Of a DNA stretch of 64,000 nucleotides, positions 24,953 to 37,142 are shown piece by piece (within the stretch, counting starts at the first letter, position 1; each line of letters begins with the position of its first letter). A program made the translations under genes and the position numbers. Source of the stretch: Straminergon stramineum (taxonomy: Eukaryota; Streptophyta; Bryopsida; Hypnales; Calliergonaceae); contig OY987265.1 in NCBI GenBank assembly GCA_963920665.1, positions 26,355,001 through 26,419,000 on the forward strand, read 5' to 3'. The notes under the pieces were generated by a model. The model made no database searches. It saw only the letters and a program-made list of their open reading frames with translations, and had not been told where the DNA came from.

Positions 24953-27029
24953 ATAATCGCCTTGGCAGGGAGCATGCAGTTCACATTTGCGATATTGCTG
25001 ATCAGTCCGCTATGGACTTCTTCGATCCTGGTCGTGATACCTCCAGGACCAGGGTAGTGCAAAATCTGCAAATTAGGACAAATGCACCAGAACCTGTCAA
25101 GCATCGAACGAGCAACTGCACATAATTCATCGGAAAACGGCCAACACGTAAAGAGAAATTCCCAGTTGTTTCGGAGGTAAAATCGTTTAACTTAGATTGC
25201 TGCCATCGTTGGAATGGGAGGACTAAATCGGTAGGAGTGGTGGGTACTTAGAGTCTCCATCTTCTTATTGGAGGATGATTTATCTTCTTTGTAGGAAGTA
25301 GGAAGGTGAGTCTCCAATCACGGAACACGCAGATGAGTTTTCAACATTAGAAATTTGTTAATGTTGATGATTGCCGTCTTTGACGAATGCAAATGTGTCA
25401 CATGGAAACGATGAGAAGCTCCACTAATGGAAGTGGGACTGCAAGAGAGTAATTCTGCCTAGTTACAGTTTCCCACATTCCAACAATACAACTTATATTT
25501 ACGGAAAGTATCGTGTTACGACATTGCTGTCACCATTTATCATCCTTTCTATGAAGGAAGACTAAGGAGATATGGAACTTTCCTGACTAAAAGTCAATAA
25601 GCTCGAGAGTTCTACAGTATTCCTCCAAAACTCATCGATCCCAGCCCTTCCCAAACGCTGGTTGAGCCCACGGCCTCTGCGTCCACACCTACTCCTCCTT
25701 CGTCCCACCACCCACCACCGTCGGCATCTGCAAGACGAAATGTAAGAAATCATACTTCCCACACTTCAAGCGTTGTGCGTGATTACTATTATTCAAATAG
25801 TTGAATTTTTGTATCAATTTTGCAATAGTGCAAGTCCACCTATCCTATAAGTGAGCAAGCAAAATTAGTGTCAATTTGCATAATAGTGACATTTAGATTG
25901 CACTATTAGTCTGCACAAATAGTGTAACCTCAGTAAATTAATACTGGTTCTACCGGAGCACATACAGATGATTTCTTACATTTGTAATTTGCTGAAGTCA
26001 CTATGCCTACAGTAACATTTGCTATTTCTATTATTTTTAGCATGTCACATAGGAGCTTTTAGTCACTACTTCATATTCTTTCTTGCTACACTCATTTATC
26101 CCATTATTGCGTGTGCACTAATTTCGACTAGTCACACTACAGTATTTGTAATGAGTAGGTTCAAATCCTAAGCTCGTTGCATCGACCGGATTTCCATCTT
26201 AAATGATCATCCTACGTCGTTCTGATAAGTCAACTCAAAATGGCTCATATCTAAAATGAGAGAAAGCGAGCACATACAGTGGTTGAAGGTAGAGCTTGGC
26301 CTATTGTTCTTGTGACGAACATCCGCTCGTCTTCTACGCCTCGGCTCGTCCCCGAGCACTAGGACGCTCTGTCTGGGTCTATAGTTGGTGCCAGGTTCTT
26401 TGAACTGCATTGAGTGTTCTGCATTCAGTGGACAAACTAAATAAGTCCTACCATAAAGAACGTCAATTTGCTCAAAAAATTGGACCACGCACCTTCTCTT
26501 TTAAACCCCACATTCATTTAGAATGGCAGAATTTCACAAAAGAGGGAGTGGAAGTTGAGATTTGAAGGACAAAAGCAGTTCTGAGCTGCCTCTGAAAACT
26601 CGAACCCTGTTGAACCTATGTATACTTATCCTAAATTTCAAGTGGTCAGACTCAAAACCCATTGAGCACATGAAAGTCTCCATTTTCAGAGTTTTCACCC
26701 TTAAAGGTCTTTTTGTTCTGGTCACATATTTTCCCTTCAATATCAGTGTTTGTGATTTTATTGTATCGTATTTGACTACATTCTCATATTGAAGTATAAC
26801 TTCATACTACAGAATATAATGTATATAAATGCAAAGTCATATTTCAATAAATAATGAAGCCTCTACAAGGTTTATTAAGGTGTATTTACATACATTCCCC
26901 AAGGAACCTTTTAAGGCACCGGAAAGTTGCATTTTGGCACTCTGACATCACACCATTTTAAGGAAACATGACCAGATGATACACAAAGTTAACGCCTAAA
27001 TTGTAAAGCACCGATGACATCATTCATAC
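24953..27029. other. Intergenic region, no gene supported
   Basis: Mixed composition. 25640-25745 (+) reads as a Pro/Ser-rich open segment before GTAAGA but has no supporting partner exon. The rest is AT-rich spacer with isolated short frames. Confidence 0.35.
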
Positions 27030-27120
27030 CTAGGAATCTGCCCTCGTCTCCCCATGCACCTCCATCCTCCACTCTCACGCTGTCTTGAGCTTGTAATACC
27101 GAGTCTGTTTGTAACTTCTC
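27030..27120 (-). CDS. Possible internal exon downstream of the PIP/SIM/CxxC gene
   Basis: A 91-bp open segment (EKLQTDSVLQAQDSVRVE and onward) is bounded by a good acceptor (TATCCAG ending at 27121) and donor (GTATGA from 27029). It lies on the same strand as the gene ending at 27932 and begins in phase 0, which would join a donor after FPRE in that gene. No family match; the assignment is tentative. Confidence 0.3.
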
Positions 27121-27931
27121 CTGGATATTGGAAGAACAAAACAAAAAGTTACAAAACCCACAAGCACCTAGCTGCAACAGTGGCAAGCAGAAATGGAAAA
27201 CTTAAAACTCAAGCACGCGGATGAAGAATGGGTCAACAAGACAAGTACCAAATCGTCTAGCTCGGATTCCACGTGAGCTTGCAGCATCTACAACCACACC
27301 CCACCCACTGGTTAATCACGTTAACCCCCTACCAAAATGGCCCCAGAAGGCACCCCGGAAGATTCCCGAGTCACAAATGTCAAATTTAGTGCTACACACT
27401 GACAATTTCAATCAATTGATAAGATTGGGACCCCAATCAAAAATTCGTTATTAGACTATTGTAGTTGTCCAATCATAAAAATGGATAAAATCAGATTAGA
27501 TAAGAGCGTCTAAAAATGCGGCTTTCAAAAAGTCAACAAATTTCAGCTGTTCATATATCCAAGAATTTTGATCAATTATGATTTTTTTCATTCTACGTAT
27601 GTTGCATGCATGTTTCAATGTATATTATACCAAAAAAACTTTTCTTACATTCATCTTGCCGATGAAATTTTCAATTTTTGATGTCCTACATTGAAGCAAC
27701 GGGAAAAAACTAAATTTAAGTGACAAAAACTTTTAAGATTTTACTTCATCTTGCTATGATCTATAAATTTAGAGGGAGACTGCAAAAAGATGAGGAAACG
27801 AGGCAGAAATGATCACCAAAAATGAGGAAAAATGAACGGCGTTCGTGGGTTAAGAGGAGCGTGAGACTGTTGTCAAGAAGCGAAAATTGATGAAATTCAA
27901 ACGATAATTTTCAAAGAATTTGTTTTGAAAA

Positions 27932-30444
27932 TTAGGACCTGGTATAGATTTAGTATAAGGATACCACACCTCTCGAGGGAAGAGCTCATTGCAGACTGGG
28001 CATATCTCCGTTACTGCCCCTTCCATTTGAGATCGTTTCCTCTTTCTGTTGATTTCACTACTCTCCTCGTGTAGATAGACTTCACCATCACATCCTCCAC
28101 CTGCAGAATCCTCCTCCTCCGTCAAGTCTATGAAGTCCATGCTACGGGCTTCAGTAGCATTCTTTCGCAGATGTCCTTCCCAGTCGTGTCTTCCTGGAGG
28201 TTCATAGCCTGCAACCGCAGCAGCATCCCCAGCAGGCCTGGGAGCCTCTTGTACGTGAGTCGTGCTTCTGTCGAGGACGCGGGCTGTGAACAACTTGTCC
28301 TCCATACTTTCACCTAGCTTTGCATATCCTTGAGGCCCTCTCCAATGTTCGCTTGTAGGAGACTCTTCCGGGGAACACGATGCAGTACACTCGTCAACTG
28401 AAACTTGTCCAATGCCATCACCTCTCTCGTCTTGCTTGGTGCTTCTGCAAACATCCAATAGAAGTTTGAGTATGAGGAGCATCACAAAAAAACAGGGCAT
28501 TATGCAAGTCTTCTCTTCAAGTGAATTATAATCTAAACCCTAAAACAAAATACATCAATGAAGCACCATGGTGCATTGAAAGATCAGAATAACCATTGAA
28601 GGACCAAGATAACATCGTTTTACAGTGATCAAGTTGAGTGCTCGTATTGTGAATATAATAGAACTCAGATAGGGTAAAATTTCATTGATCACCAGAATCA
28701 TTAAGAACGCTACATGTAAACAATTGAGTGTACAGAAGACCCACTCGTAAGCGCTACGAGGCCCAGTTAGGGCTTCTTAGACCTTCAGAAGTTAATGAGA
28801 AGGTCGCATTTGAATTAGGTCACCTGGTGTCATTTTTGCGAATCGCATCCAACCTCTCTCTCACCGCCAGAGTCAGACCAGCGTCTACCACGCACCCCTG
28901 CACAGTGTACATCATCCAATGCACCAGCTTAATGAGAATTTCCACGTGGAAACTGGGACATTCGTATAGATAAACGAAACTATACGTCTTCTAGAGAAAA
29001 TGAAAACCAAAGTCCCGCCTGGAATTTAAGATTCTACCAATCAAGGTATCCACGAGGAGTAGTGCACCTGAAGTGATCCCCGTTTCTCCGATTTCCTATT
29101 CAGAAACTCCATGAGGGGTACGGCGCGACCGTTACCTGATCCCCCAGCCCTGAAAAATCACATCTTAAGCAACTCGTCACACTGTCCTAAGGTCCCGTAT
29201 GATGATTACCAATGCTTGCTCTAGCATTAGTGGGATTTCAAATATTGAGAGATGGAAGTTGAAGAGAATCTCGAAAGGCCCATCACAACATCCATTCACA
29301 AGTAGAGAAATTTATAGGATGGCATCAAGATATGAGGTAATTGACATAAAAACTAGACAATTCTGGCTTGAGCGAACAGAAACTGGCCATAATTGATCCT
29401 ACACAGTACCGAGCGATTGACAATGATCATTTCAGCGTCCACTCCACACCATACAGACATCTCCATTCAGCATGAAAGTCCGAAATTCATCACGAAATGC
29501 GTTCATTCCACGACATCTTAAACCCTCCACAGTGCAATTAGCCAAGTTGGGGGAGACGGGACATGAGATCCAACATTTCAGTCCTCACACCCAGACTCCC
29601 ATATGCACTCCCCCAATCACCATAACCAACCTGCATTCCCTGGAGAAATCCGAAATGTCCATCGATGGGATTTTGAAGAATCCCATAGTCAATGTCCAGT
29701 GAGGATCACGAGATCAACGTCGCACATTTCAGTCCTCACACCCAGACTCCCACGCGGACACTCCCATTCACCCTAACAGACCTTCATTCGTAAGAGAAAT
29801 TCAAAATGTCCACCCTGGTCAATGTCCAGTGATGATAGCCTAGGATACACTGAGAATGGAAGATGGACCCAAAAGGACATTTGCTCCATTTACATACTGC
29901 TTTTTTCCTGTGATTCCACGAAATCCCAAACCCCTCCAACTCGCTGGAACTCCTCCACCACTCCTCCACCCACCCTTTCCAAACCCTTCCAGAAATATTC
30001 CACCATTATCCAATCGGGGAAGGAGGACCTTCGAAGAGAGCCCAATTGAGCATTCCAGAAAGAAAGACTCCACCAATATCCAAACAGTCCAACTTCCAAG
30101 AGACTCATCCCAATTGAGCATTCCTCCACCCTTCCCAACCCCAGAATAAAAGATTCACCCACTATCCATCCAATCATCGAAACTTCCAAGAGATACATCC
30201 CAATGGAACATCAACAGAGATTCATGAGTACTTACGTGGTGATTCGAGAATTGGAGAACATGGAGGCGATGGAGCGTTGGCCTGGCAGCGCCGTGAGCTC
30301 CGCCCTAGCAGCAGCCTTCTTCCCCATGGGAAAGCTAGCTGGGATAGCTTCGTTTAGCCTTGCAGTAAAGGAAAGAGTGGAATTCCCAATCGGAGGGAGG
30401 CTTCGATGGGGGAATTGCTCGCGAGGTGATGAAGATGATCCCAC
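27932..30444 (-). CDS. Putative nuclear protein, 5' exons, with PIP-like, SIM and CPVC motifs (3' exons unresolved)
   Basis: Exon 1 is 30236-30444 and exon 2 begins at 28444. The intron has GTAAGT...TTGCAG borders, and phases match exactly (two bases plus one). Exon 1 may start at 30444 or at the internal MGKKAAARAELTALPGQ. It ends with QRSIASMFSNSRITT, which resembles a PCNA-interacting peptide with one weak aromatic position. Exon 2 encodes a low-complexity acidic region, a SUMO-interacting-type motif FIDLTEEED, a basic RKRKRS nuclear signal, and ICPVCNELFPRE, the first half of a CxxC zinc finger. This set of motifs is typical of DNA-repair adaptors and nucleases such as the FAN1/SNM1 type, but no catalytic domain is visible. 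The exon 2 donor is probably at about 27980 (GAG/GTGTGG), so the coding end is uncertain. Confidence 0.45.
29570..30215. repeat. Tandem repeats in intron 1 of the PIP/SIM gene
   Basis: Two ~150-bp copies (from about 29575 and 29725) share TTTCAGTCCTCACACCCAGA and GTCAATGTCCAGTGA. Three ~75-85-bp copies (about 29985-30205) share ACTTCCAAGAGA and CATCCCAATTGAGCATTCC. They end about 20 bp from the exon 1 donor. Confidence 0.65.
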
Positions 30445-31726
30445 TTGTGACGGTTTGCTGATGCTGGTGGGAAGTTGGGGAGATCGTGGTGAAAGGGCGG
30501 GTTACTGTTGCGTTGAGCTTTCCCGCCAGAACTCGGCGGGAGGGTCTGTTGGCGCGTGTTCTGCCCGCTTTGGAATGTAGACTCACGGGCTGCGGGTTTT
30601 TTAGGGAAGGAGAGCATCTAAGGACCCCTTCTGACTAATTACTAGTAAATCTCAAATCTCAAGTCCCAACTTTGTTTGTGGCCAAATCCCAACTTCTTTG
30701 GGTTGTAGAAGGTGGGAAAAAATAATCAAATGTGGAACTTGAGAGTTTATAATGTGAAGGTCAAATTCTTAGTCCCATCTTGTCTCTTGTACAATATTAT
30801 ATAGCAATGAGGTGTTCAAAATTTGGGTAGAAAAGTTAGAAATTCATTCTAGGGGCACTTTCATCTTCAAATCCGCATTTCAAGAAAATATAATCCTCTA
30901 AGGATGCCTGGTATGGTGTTTATCTCTTCATTTAATATTCAAAAAATGTATTGGGACTTGGAGGATAAGTTGGGTTTTAATGTAGGCTAAGCAAAATTTG
31001 ACCTCCAAGTCCTACTTCCTTGTCACCAAAGCTTCCCAAAAGTGTTATCATGTAGGCATTTTGGAGTTATGTAGGACTTGGGACATAGTTGGAAGTTGAA
31101 GTTCCAATTTTCAACTCTCCATCAATCAAATTTTGAGAATTAAGTGGCACTTGGGATTTGGGACATAGTGTGAAGTAGCCCCAAGGAAACAACACCTAAA
31201 AGTGACACTTTTCTAATCTTACTATATCAAAGGTTGAATGACCCCCCAAATTGATAAGATTATAAGGCTATATTCATTAAAATGAGAGAATGTGGAATCT
31301 CATTTTGATCGTGACCCTAAATTTAGTATACAAAAGTGTTCATTAAATTGAGACTGTAATATGCCAAGTATAAAGAGTAGTACCAACATTCTTCACTTCA
31401 TACACTAAACATTCCATATTTCATGTTGGTATATGGGTCCATTACAAAGTACATATATTTTCTTGTTCTTTCTTTGGGTAGACTTGCTTGGCACTGATTT
31501 TGCAATGAAGGATGATCCAAGGAATCCAATGAGATTCAAACTTGGACAATTTATAATAAGTAATTAACTATAAGATTGAAGTAAATGCTTAGGTATAGAA
31601 GTTCAAAATTACTGATTACAATTTGGAGATGCAATCCATACTTGAAATATAGAGATCTCATCAACAAGAAACTTTGAGCTTGGTGAAGTATTGTATCAAG
31701 GTACTTCATTCAATATTAGGCTACAA
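30445..31726. other. Upstream of the PIP/SIM gene, then AT-rich spacer
   Basis: 30445-30610 is GC-richer and probably promoter or 5' UTR of the leftward gene. From 30640 to the Copia target site nothing is recognised. Confidence 0.35.
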
Positions 31727-31976
31727 CTAACTGTTGAAGAACATGTACATAATCGTGTAGATAGTGTACATACAGCCCTAGGAGTAGTATTAGACTCTTA
31801 GTTAGACTTAGAGTCTATTGGGTGTTGCTTGTAGTCAAAGGCAGCCCAAGGTTGCTAGTTATCCCACATGGTTTGTGGATAACTAGTGAAAGGCTTTTAG
31901 CTTATGTTCAGCCCATACATGGGCCTTGGTATCTTCTACCATCTAAGTAAAGCCTTTCTCCATTCAAAACTCAATA

Positions 31977-31990
31977 GGTTATGGGCCCAC
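31977..31990 (+). promoter_or_regulatory. Copia primer-binding site matching the initiator tRNA-Met anticodon arm
   Basis: GGTTATGGGCCCAC is the complement of GTGGGCCCAUAACC, which I know as the anticodon stem-loop of eukaryotic initiator tRNA-Met. It is not the usual complement of the tRNA 3' end (TGGTATCAGAGC). This implies priming by a 5' tRNA half, as described for Drosophila copia. Confidence 0.75.
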
Positions 31991-32413
31991 GCACTTGGCG
32001 TTGCACATGAGGGAGAAATTCAAGTCATTTGGAGAAGTTCTTGGAGCTTGGAGGAGCATACTGAATTTGGGCTCTTGGTCACCTACAAACCATATGGTGT
32101 GAGTAAATCTTTTAAAACAAAGAAAAAAAAGTCTTTGAATTCCATCTTTTGTTTTGAGCTTTTGTGGGCTGGTTTGTGAGGTTTGGAGTTCATTTTTGAG
32201 TGTGAGATTGCTCATGATTGAAATCAGACCTACTTAGGGCTAGTTTCATGCTCCTTGTTTGAGTTTGTGCTTGCAAGTGTACATTGGCAGCCCATTGGGG
32301 CTGATTGTGCATTTGGGTACATTAGTGATTGTCATTTTGGCAATTGCAATCTTGTGAGAGTCCTTGGTGAGGCTTGGGAGCATTTGTGGGTTGCATTAGG
32401 CGTTTCCATGCAT

Positions 32414-32715
32414 TGAGGGCTGAGTGGTGCCCTTGTGAGTGAGTGAGATGAAATTGTGATCCTAAGAGGGCTGATTTGTGCCCTTGTGAGTGTGTGAGAC
32501 CAAGTAGAGGACTTTGTGAAGCAAGAGGGCTGGTTTGTGCCCTTGTGAGTGTGTGAGACCTAATAGTGGACATTGTGAACTCAAGAGGGCTGATTTGTGT
32601 CATTGAGAGGGAGTGACACCCAATTTGGGTTCTTGAGTGACTTGGTGAGCCAAGTAGGGCTGTTTGAGCCCATTGTGGTCTATGAGGTGCTTATTGTGAG
32701 TGGGAGCTTCAATCT
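32414..32715 (+). repeat. ~60-bp tandem repeats in the Copia leader
   Basis: Repeats begin with GAGGGCTG at 32414, 32466, 32525 and 32585 and decay to TAGGGCTG at 32654. Shared text includes TGTGCCCTTGTGAGTG and GTGAGAC. They lie between the primer site and gag. Confidence 0.85.
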
Positions 32716-33035
32716 AGGGCTGATTGGAAGTTCTTGAGATCTTTGGAGTGTGGAGTATCCAATTGGTGAGGAGAATTGTGAGTTTCCTTGTGTTTTTTGA
32801 AGTAGCACCAACCCATGACGAGCATGTGGTGGTTGTGAGCTTCATTAGGGTCTGAATTCTTGTGGAGAGGAAGTCTTGTGCTTATGAGGAGTGGTGTGGC
32901 GTTTTTAGGGTTGCAAGGTGCTGGTGAGGGCTGATTGGTCCCATTTCAACCCAATTCGCCCCAAGGGAGTGTAAGGGGGGTGAATTCAGATTGGAGACCT
33001 TGTGGGTGCTGCCAACAAGTGGGAGCTGATTCAAC

Positions 33036-36000
33036 ATGGCCTCAAGTGGAGGAGAGGGTGTCCGCATCATTGACAAGTTCAATGGAGAGAACTTTGGGAT
33101 GTGGAAGTTCAAGATGGAGATGATTCTTGCGGAGAAGGATTTGGGGGAGGTGGTGGATGGGAGTGAGGAGCCTCCAAGTGAAGATGCTGATCTCAAGACC
33201 AAGAAGGCGTTTGAGAGGAAGGAGAAGAAGGCCTTTGCTCTCATTGCCATCAACCTTGTGGACCGGCAAATTGCTCACATCCGCCATTGCAAAGGACCAG
33301 CCCAAGCATGGACCACCCTTTGCAACATCCATGAGACCAAGAGCCTCTCCAACATCCTCTTCCTTAGGCGCAAGTTCTTCACCATGAAGATGCAAGAGGA
33401 GGATGACATCTTGGATCATGTCAACAAGATCAAGGCTCTTGCGGATCAACTTGCTTGCTTGGAGGCCCCCGTCACGGATGGAGATGTGGTGATGACCTTG
33501 TTGGAGAGTTTGCCACCATCCTATGAGTACCTCATCACCGCCTTGGAGACAAGACCCACCAAGGAGCTGACCATGGAGTTTGTGACGGCACGCTTGATGC
33601 ATGAGATGACCAAGCGCAACGAAAATGAAGCCCAAGGGGAGGGATCAGCCCTTGTCTCAAGACATGGCAAGGGAGGCAACACCAAGGCGTTCAAGGAGAC
33701 AAGGACGTGCTTCAATTGTGGCAAATCAAGCCACATTGCCAAGCATTGCAAGGGCAGCCAAGCCAAAGACAAGGGGAGTGCACACCAAGCTTGCCAAGTG
33801 GAGGATGAGGAGGACTTTGCCTTTGCCACCTATGGAGGAGGGGAGAAGGCCAACATGTTCACTTGGATTGTGGATTCGGGAGCCACTCAACACATGACCA
33901 GCCATAGAGATGCCTTCCACACCTATCAGCCCATTGTGGGGAAGAGGATTCATTTGGGAGACAATGGCATGGTGGAGGCCCTTGGCATGGGGGAGATCCT
34001 TGTGGAGGTGCAAGTGGAGGGGAAGACCAAGAGGATTCAGATCCAAAAGGCCCTCCATGTCCCCAAGTTGCATGCCAATTTGATTTCGGTGAGCCAATTG
34101 TCTTTGGGAGGTTTGAAGGTGCATTTCAACATGGTGGGGTGTGTGGTGAGGTCTCCTAGTGGGGTTTTGATTGCATCAGCCCCCCGTGAGGGCAATTTGT
34201 ACCACCTCCACTTCACCAAGGTGAATGGCACTTCCATGGCTTGTGTGGCCCAAGGATCAACTCATGAAGACCTTGTGGGGCTTTGGCATAGGAGGCTTGG
34301 GCACTTGAATGTGAAGAGCATGAAGAGCCTCCAACACATTGTGAAGGGGCTGAACCTCTCTTCTTGCAAGCATGATTGGAGTTCGTTGGTGTGCAAGGGG
34401 TGCATAGAGGGGAAACAAGCAAGGCAGCCCTTCCCCAAGGATGGGGCCACAAGGGCCAGCAAGCCCTTGGAGCTTGTGCATTCAGATGTGTGTGGGCCGA
34501 TGAAGACCACATCCATAGGAGGAGCAAGGTATTTTGTGACTTTCATTGATGATTTCTCACGCAAGATTTGGGTGTACATGCTAAAGTGCAAGAGTGAGGT
34601 GTTTGGGCGTTTTGAGACTTGGAAGGCCCTTGTGGAGGCCCAATCTGAATGCAAGGTGAAGGTGCTACGGTCGGATAATGGAGGAGAGTATGTGTCCAAG
34701 GCCTTTGAGGCCTTCTTGAAGGCTCATGGCATTGAGCACCACACATCAGCACCTTACACTCCTCAACAAAACGGCGTAGCGGAGCGTGCAAATCGAACCA
34801 TTGTGGAGATGGCGAGGTCCATGATTCATGGCCAAGGGCTGAAGTATGAGCTTTGGGGGGAGGCCGTGTCCAATGCGGTGTATACAAGGAACCGGTGCCC
34901 TACACAAGCTTTGACAAGCAAGACACCCCAAGAAGCTTGGAGTGGAATCAGACCTCATGTGTCCCACATGCGCACCTTTGGGTGCATTGCCTATGCCTTG
35001 GTGCCAAGTGCCAAGAGGACCAAGTTGGATGCCAAGGGCACCAAGTGTCTTTTCCTTGGCTATTGTGAGGGAACCAAGGCTTATAGGCTGATGTGTGTGG
35101 AGACCAAGGCCATCATCAAGTGTCGTGATGTGACCTTCTTGGAGGATGAAGGAGCTGATCCCAAGCTCTTGGAGATGAGCCCAAGTGGGAGTAGTGGAGG
35201 ACCAGCCCAAATGGTGGGCACAACTCCAAGAGTGGACATGGAAGAGGAAGGAGAGGAAGAGGAGGAAGATGAAGACTTGGTGGAGCCCAAGAAGAAGGTG
35301 GCTACACCCAAGGTGAAGAGACCAGCAGCCCCTTCTCCAAGCACTTCACCCAAGGTGCAAGAGCATGATCAGCCCTTGGAAGAGCAAGAGGAGCCCCGTT
35401 ATCCAACTAGGACCCGCAAGCCCCTTGGAGATTGGTGGCTGAATCACATTCTTCCTCCACAACATGAAGAACAAGCCAATGTGGCTTTCCTTGGAGATCC
35501 ATCCACACTTGGAGAGGTGCTACGTTGTGAAGATGCAAGCAAGTGGGAGGCGGCCATGCAAGAGGAGTACAAGGCCCTCATTGCCAAGGGGACATAGGAA
35601 CTTGCTGCCCTTCCACCCAAGAGGTCAAGTGTGGGTTGGAAGTGGGTTTTCTCCACCAAGAGGGATGCTTTGGGGCACATTGTGAGGTACAAGGCAAGGC
35701 TGGTTGCCAAGGGGTTCTCCCAAGTGGAAGGGGTGGACTTCAATGAGACATTTGCCCCTGTTGCTAAGTTTAGCACCATTAGGTGCATTGTGGCTCTAGG
35801 GGCAGCCATGGACTTGGAGATGCACCAAATGGACGTCAAGACGGCTTTCCTCAACCCCAAGCTAGAGGAGGTCATCTACATGGATCAGCCCCAAGGCTTT
35901 GTACAAGAGGGGCAAGAGCATCTCAAATGCAAGTTGAAGAAGGCCCTCCCCGGGCTAAAGCAATCCGGGAGGGCATGGTATAGAGACATTGATGGCATGT

Positions 36001-37142
36001 TTGCAAGGAAAGGCTTCCAAAGAGGAAATGCTGATCACTCTTTGTACACCATGCAAAGTAGTGAGCATTTGGTGATTGTGATTCTCTATGTGGATGATCT
36101 GATCCTCCTTGCAAGTGACATGACCAAGATGCTTGAAGTGAAGGCTATGCTTCACGAGGAGTATGAGATGACGGATCTTGGAGAGTTGAGCTATTGCCTT
36201 GGAGTGGAGTTCAAGAGGGATAGGGCTGCCCGCACCATCACTATGAGCCAACACAAGTACCTTGAAGAGATCTTGAAGAGGTTCAACATGGAGGAGTGCA
36301 AAGCCATAGGTACACCCCTTGACACTCATGAGAAGTTGCCCAAGCTCACGGATGCTGATTTTGAGGAGGTGAAGGCTGAAATGCAAGGTGTGCTTTACAA
36401 GGCAGCGGTTGGTTGTTTGATGTATGCCATGGTGGCTACAAGGCCTGATTTGGCCTTCCCGGTGAGTGTTGTGAGCCAACACATGTCCAAGTATGGCCCT
36501 AAGCATTGGGTTGCGGTCAAGAGGGTGATGAGGTACCTTCAAGGCACACTTGGCTTGGAGTTGCAACTAGGAGGTGCTGAAGTGAGTTTGCATGGATATT
36601 GTGATGCGGATTGGGCGGGTGATGAGGGGGATAGAAGATCCACCACCGGCTATGTGTTTATGCTTGGAGTGGGTGCCATTTCTTAGAATTCCAAGAGGCA
36701 GCCCACCATAGCTCTTTCTACAACGGAGGCGGAGTACATAGCCATGAGCCATTGCACCAAGGAGGCCATTTGGCTAAGGCAGCTCTTGGCTGATGTTGGC
36801 CTTGTGCAAGAGGGGAGCACACAAATTTTGTGTGACAACCAAGGGGCCATTGCTTTGGCCAAGAATCCCACCCACCACTCTAGGACCAAGCACATTGATG
36901 TGCAACACCATTTCATTCGTGAAAGAGTGGAGGCTGAGGTGATTGAGCTCAAGTATGTGCCTACTCAAGCTATGGTTGTTGATGTGCTGACCAAGGCTCT
37001 TGGGAAGCCCCAACACCTTAACTTGATTGAGAAGATGGGCCTTCAAGCCTTTGACCACTCTCAAAGTGGGAGTGTTGAAGAACATGTACATAATCGTGTA
37101 GATAGTGTACATACAGCCCTAGGAGTAGTATTAGACTCTTAG
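33036..37142 (+). pseudogene. Copia gag-pol, single frame interrupted by two TAG codons
   Basis: One continuous frame encodes the whole polyprotein. Gag ends with the zinc knuckle CFNCGKSSHIAKHC (about residue 226). The aspartic protease WIVDSGATQHMT is near residue 276. Integrase shows the HHCC region (WHRRLGHL...CKGCIEGK) and catalytic motifs around DVCGPM and SDNGGEY. Reverse transcriptase has YVDDLILLA (near 36090), and RNase H has YCDADWAGD (near 36600) and STTEAEYIA. TAG at 35595-35597 and at 36684-36686 each stand where Copia proteins normally have tryptophan, so each is a single TGG to TAG change. No frameshift was found. The frame ends just inside the 3' LTR. Confidence 0.93.

Noticed and set aside
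27325..27849. TTAA|CCCCCTACC ... GTTCGTGGG|TTAA as another TIR element
   Set aside because: Only the first three bases of the two ends agree, so the pairing is too weak.
29840..30198. Overlapping ~100-codon frames on both strands
   Set aside because: They are translations of the tandem repeats in intron 1 of the PIP/SIM gene.
31904..32179. 91-codon frame across the Copia LTR and leader
   Set aside because: It spans the LTR end and primer site; the leader is expected to be untranslated and no motif is present.
33042..34699. Long antisense frames (197, 145, 154 codons) under the Copia polyprotein
   Set aside because: They are shadows of the gag-pol frame in a GC-rich coding region, with no recognisable content.
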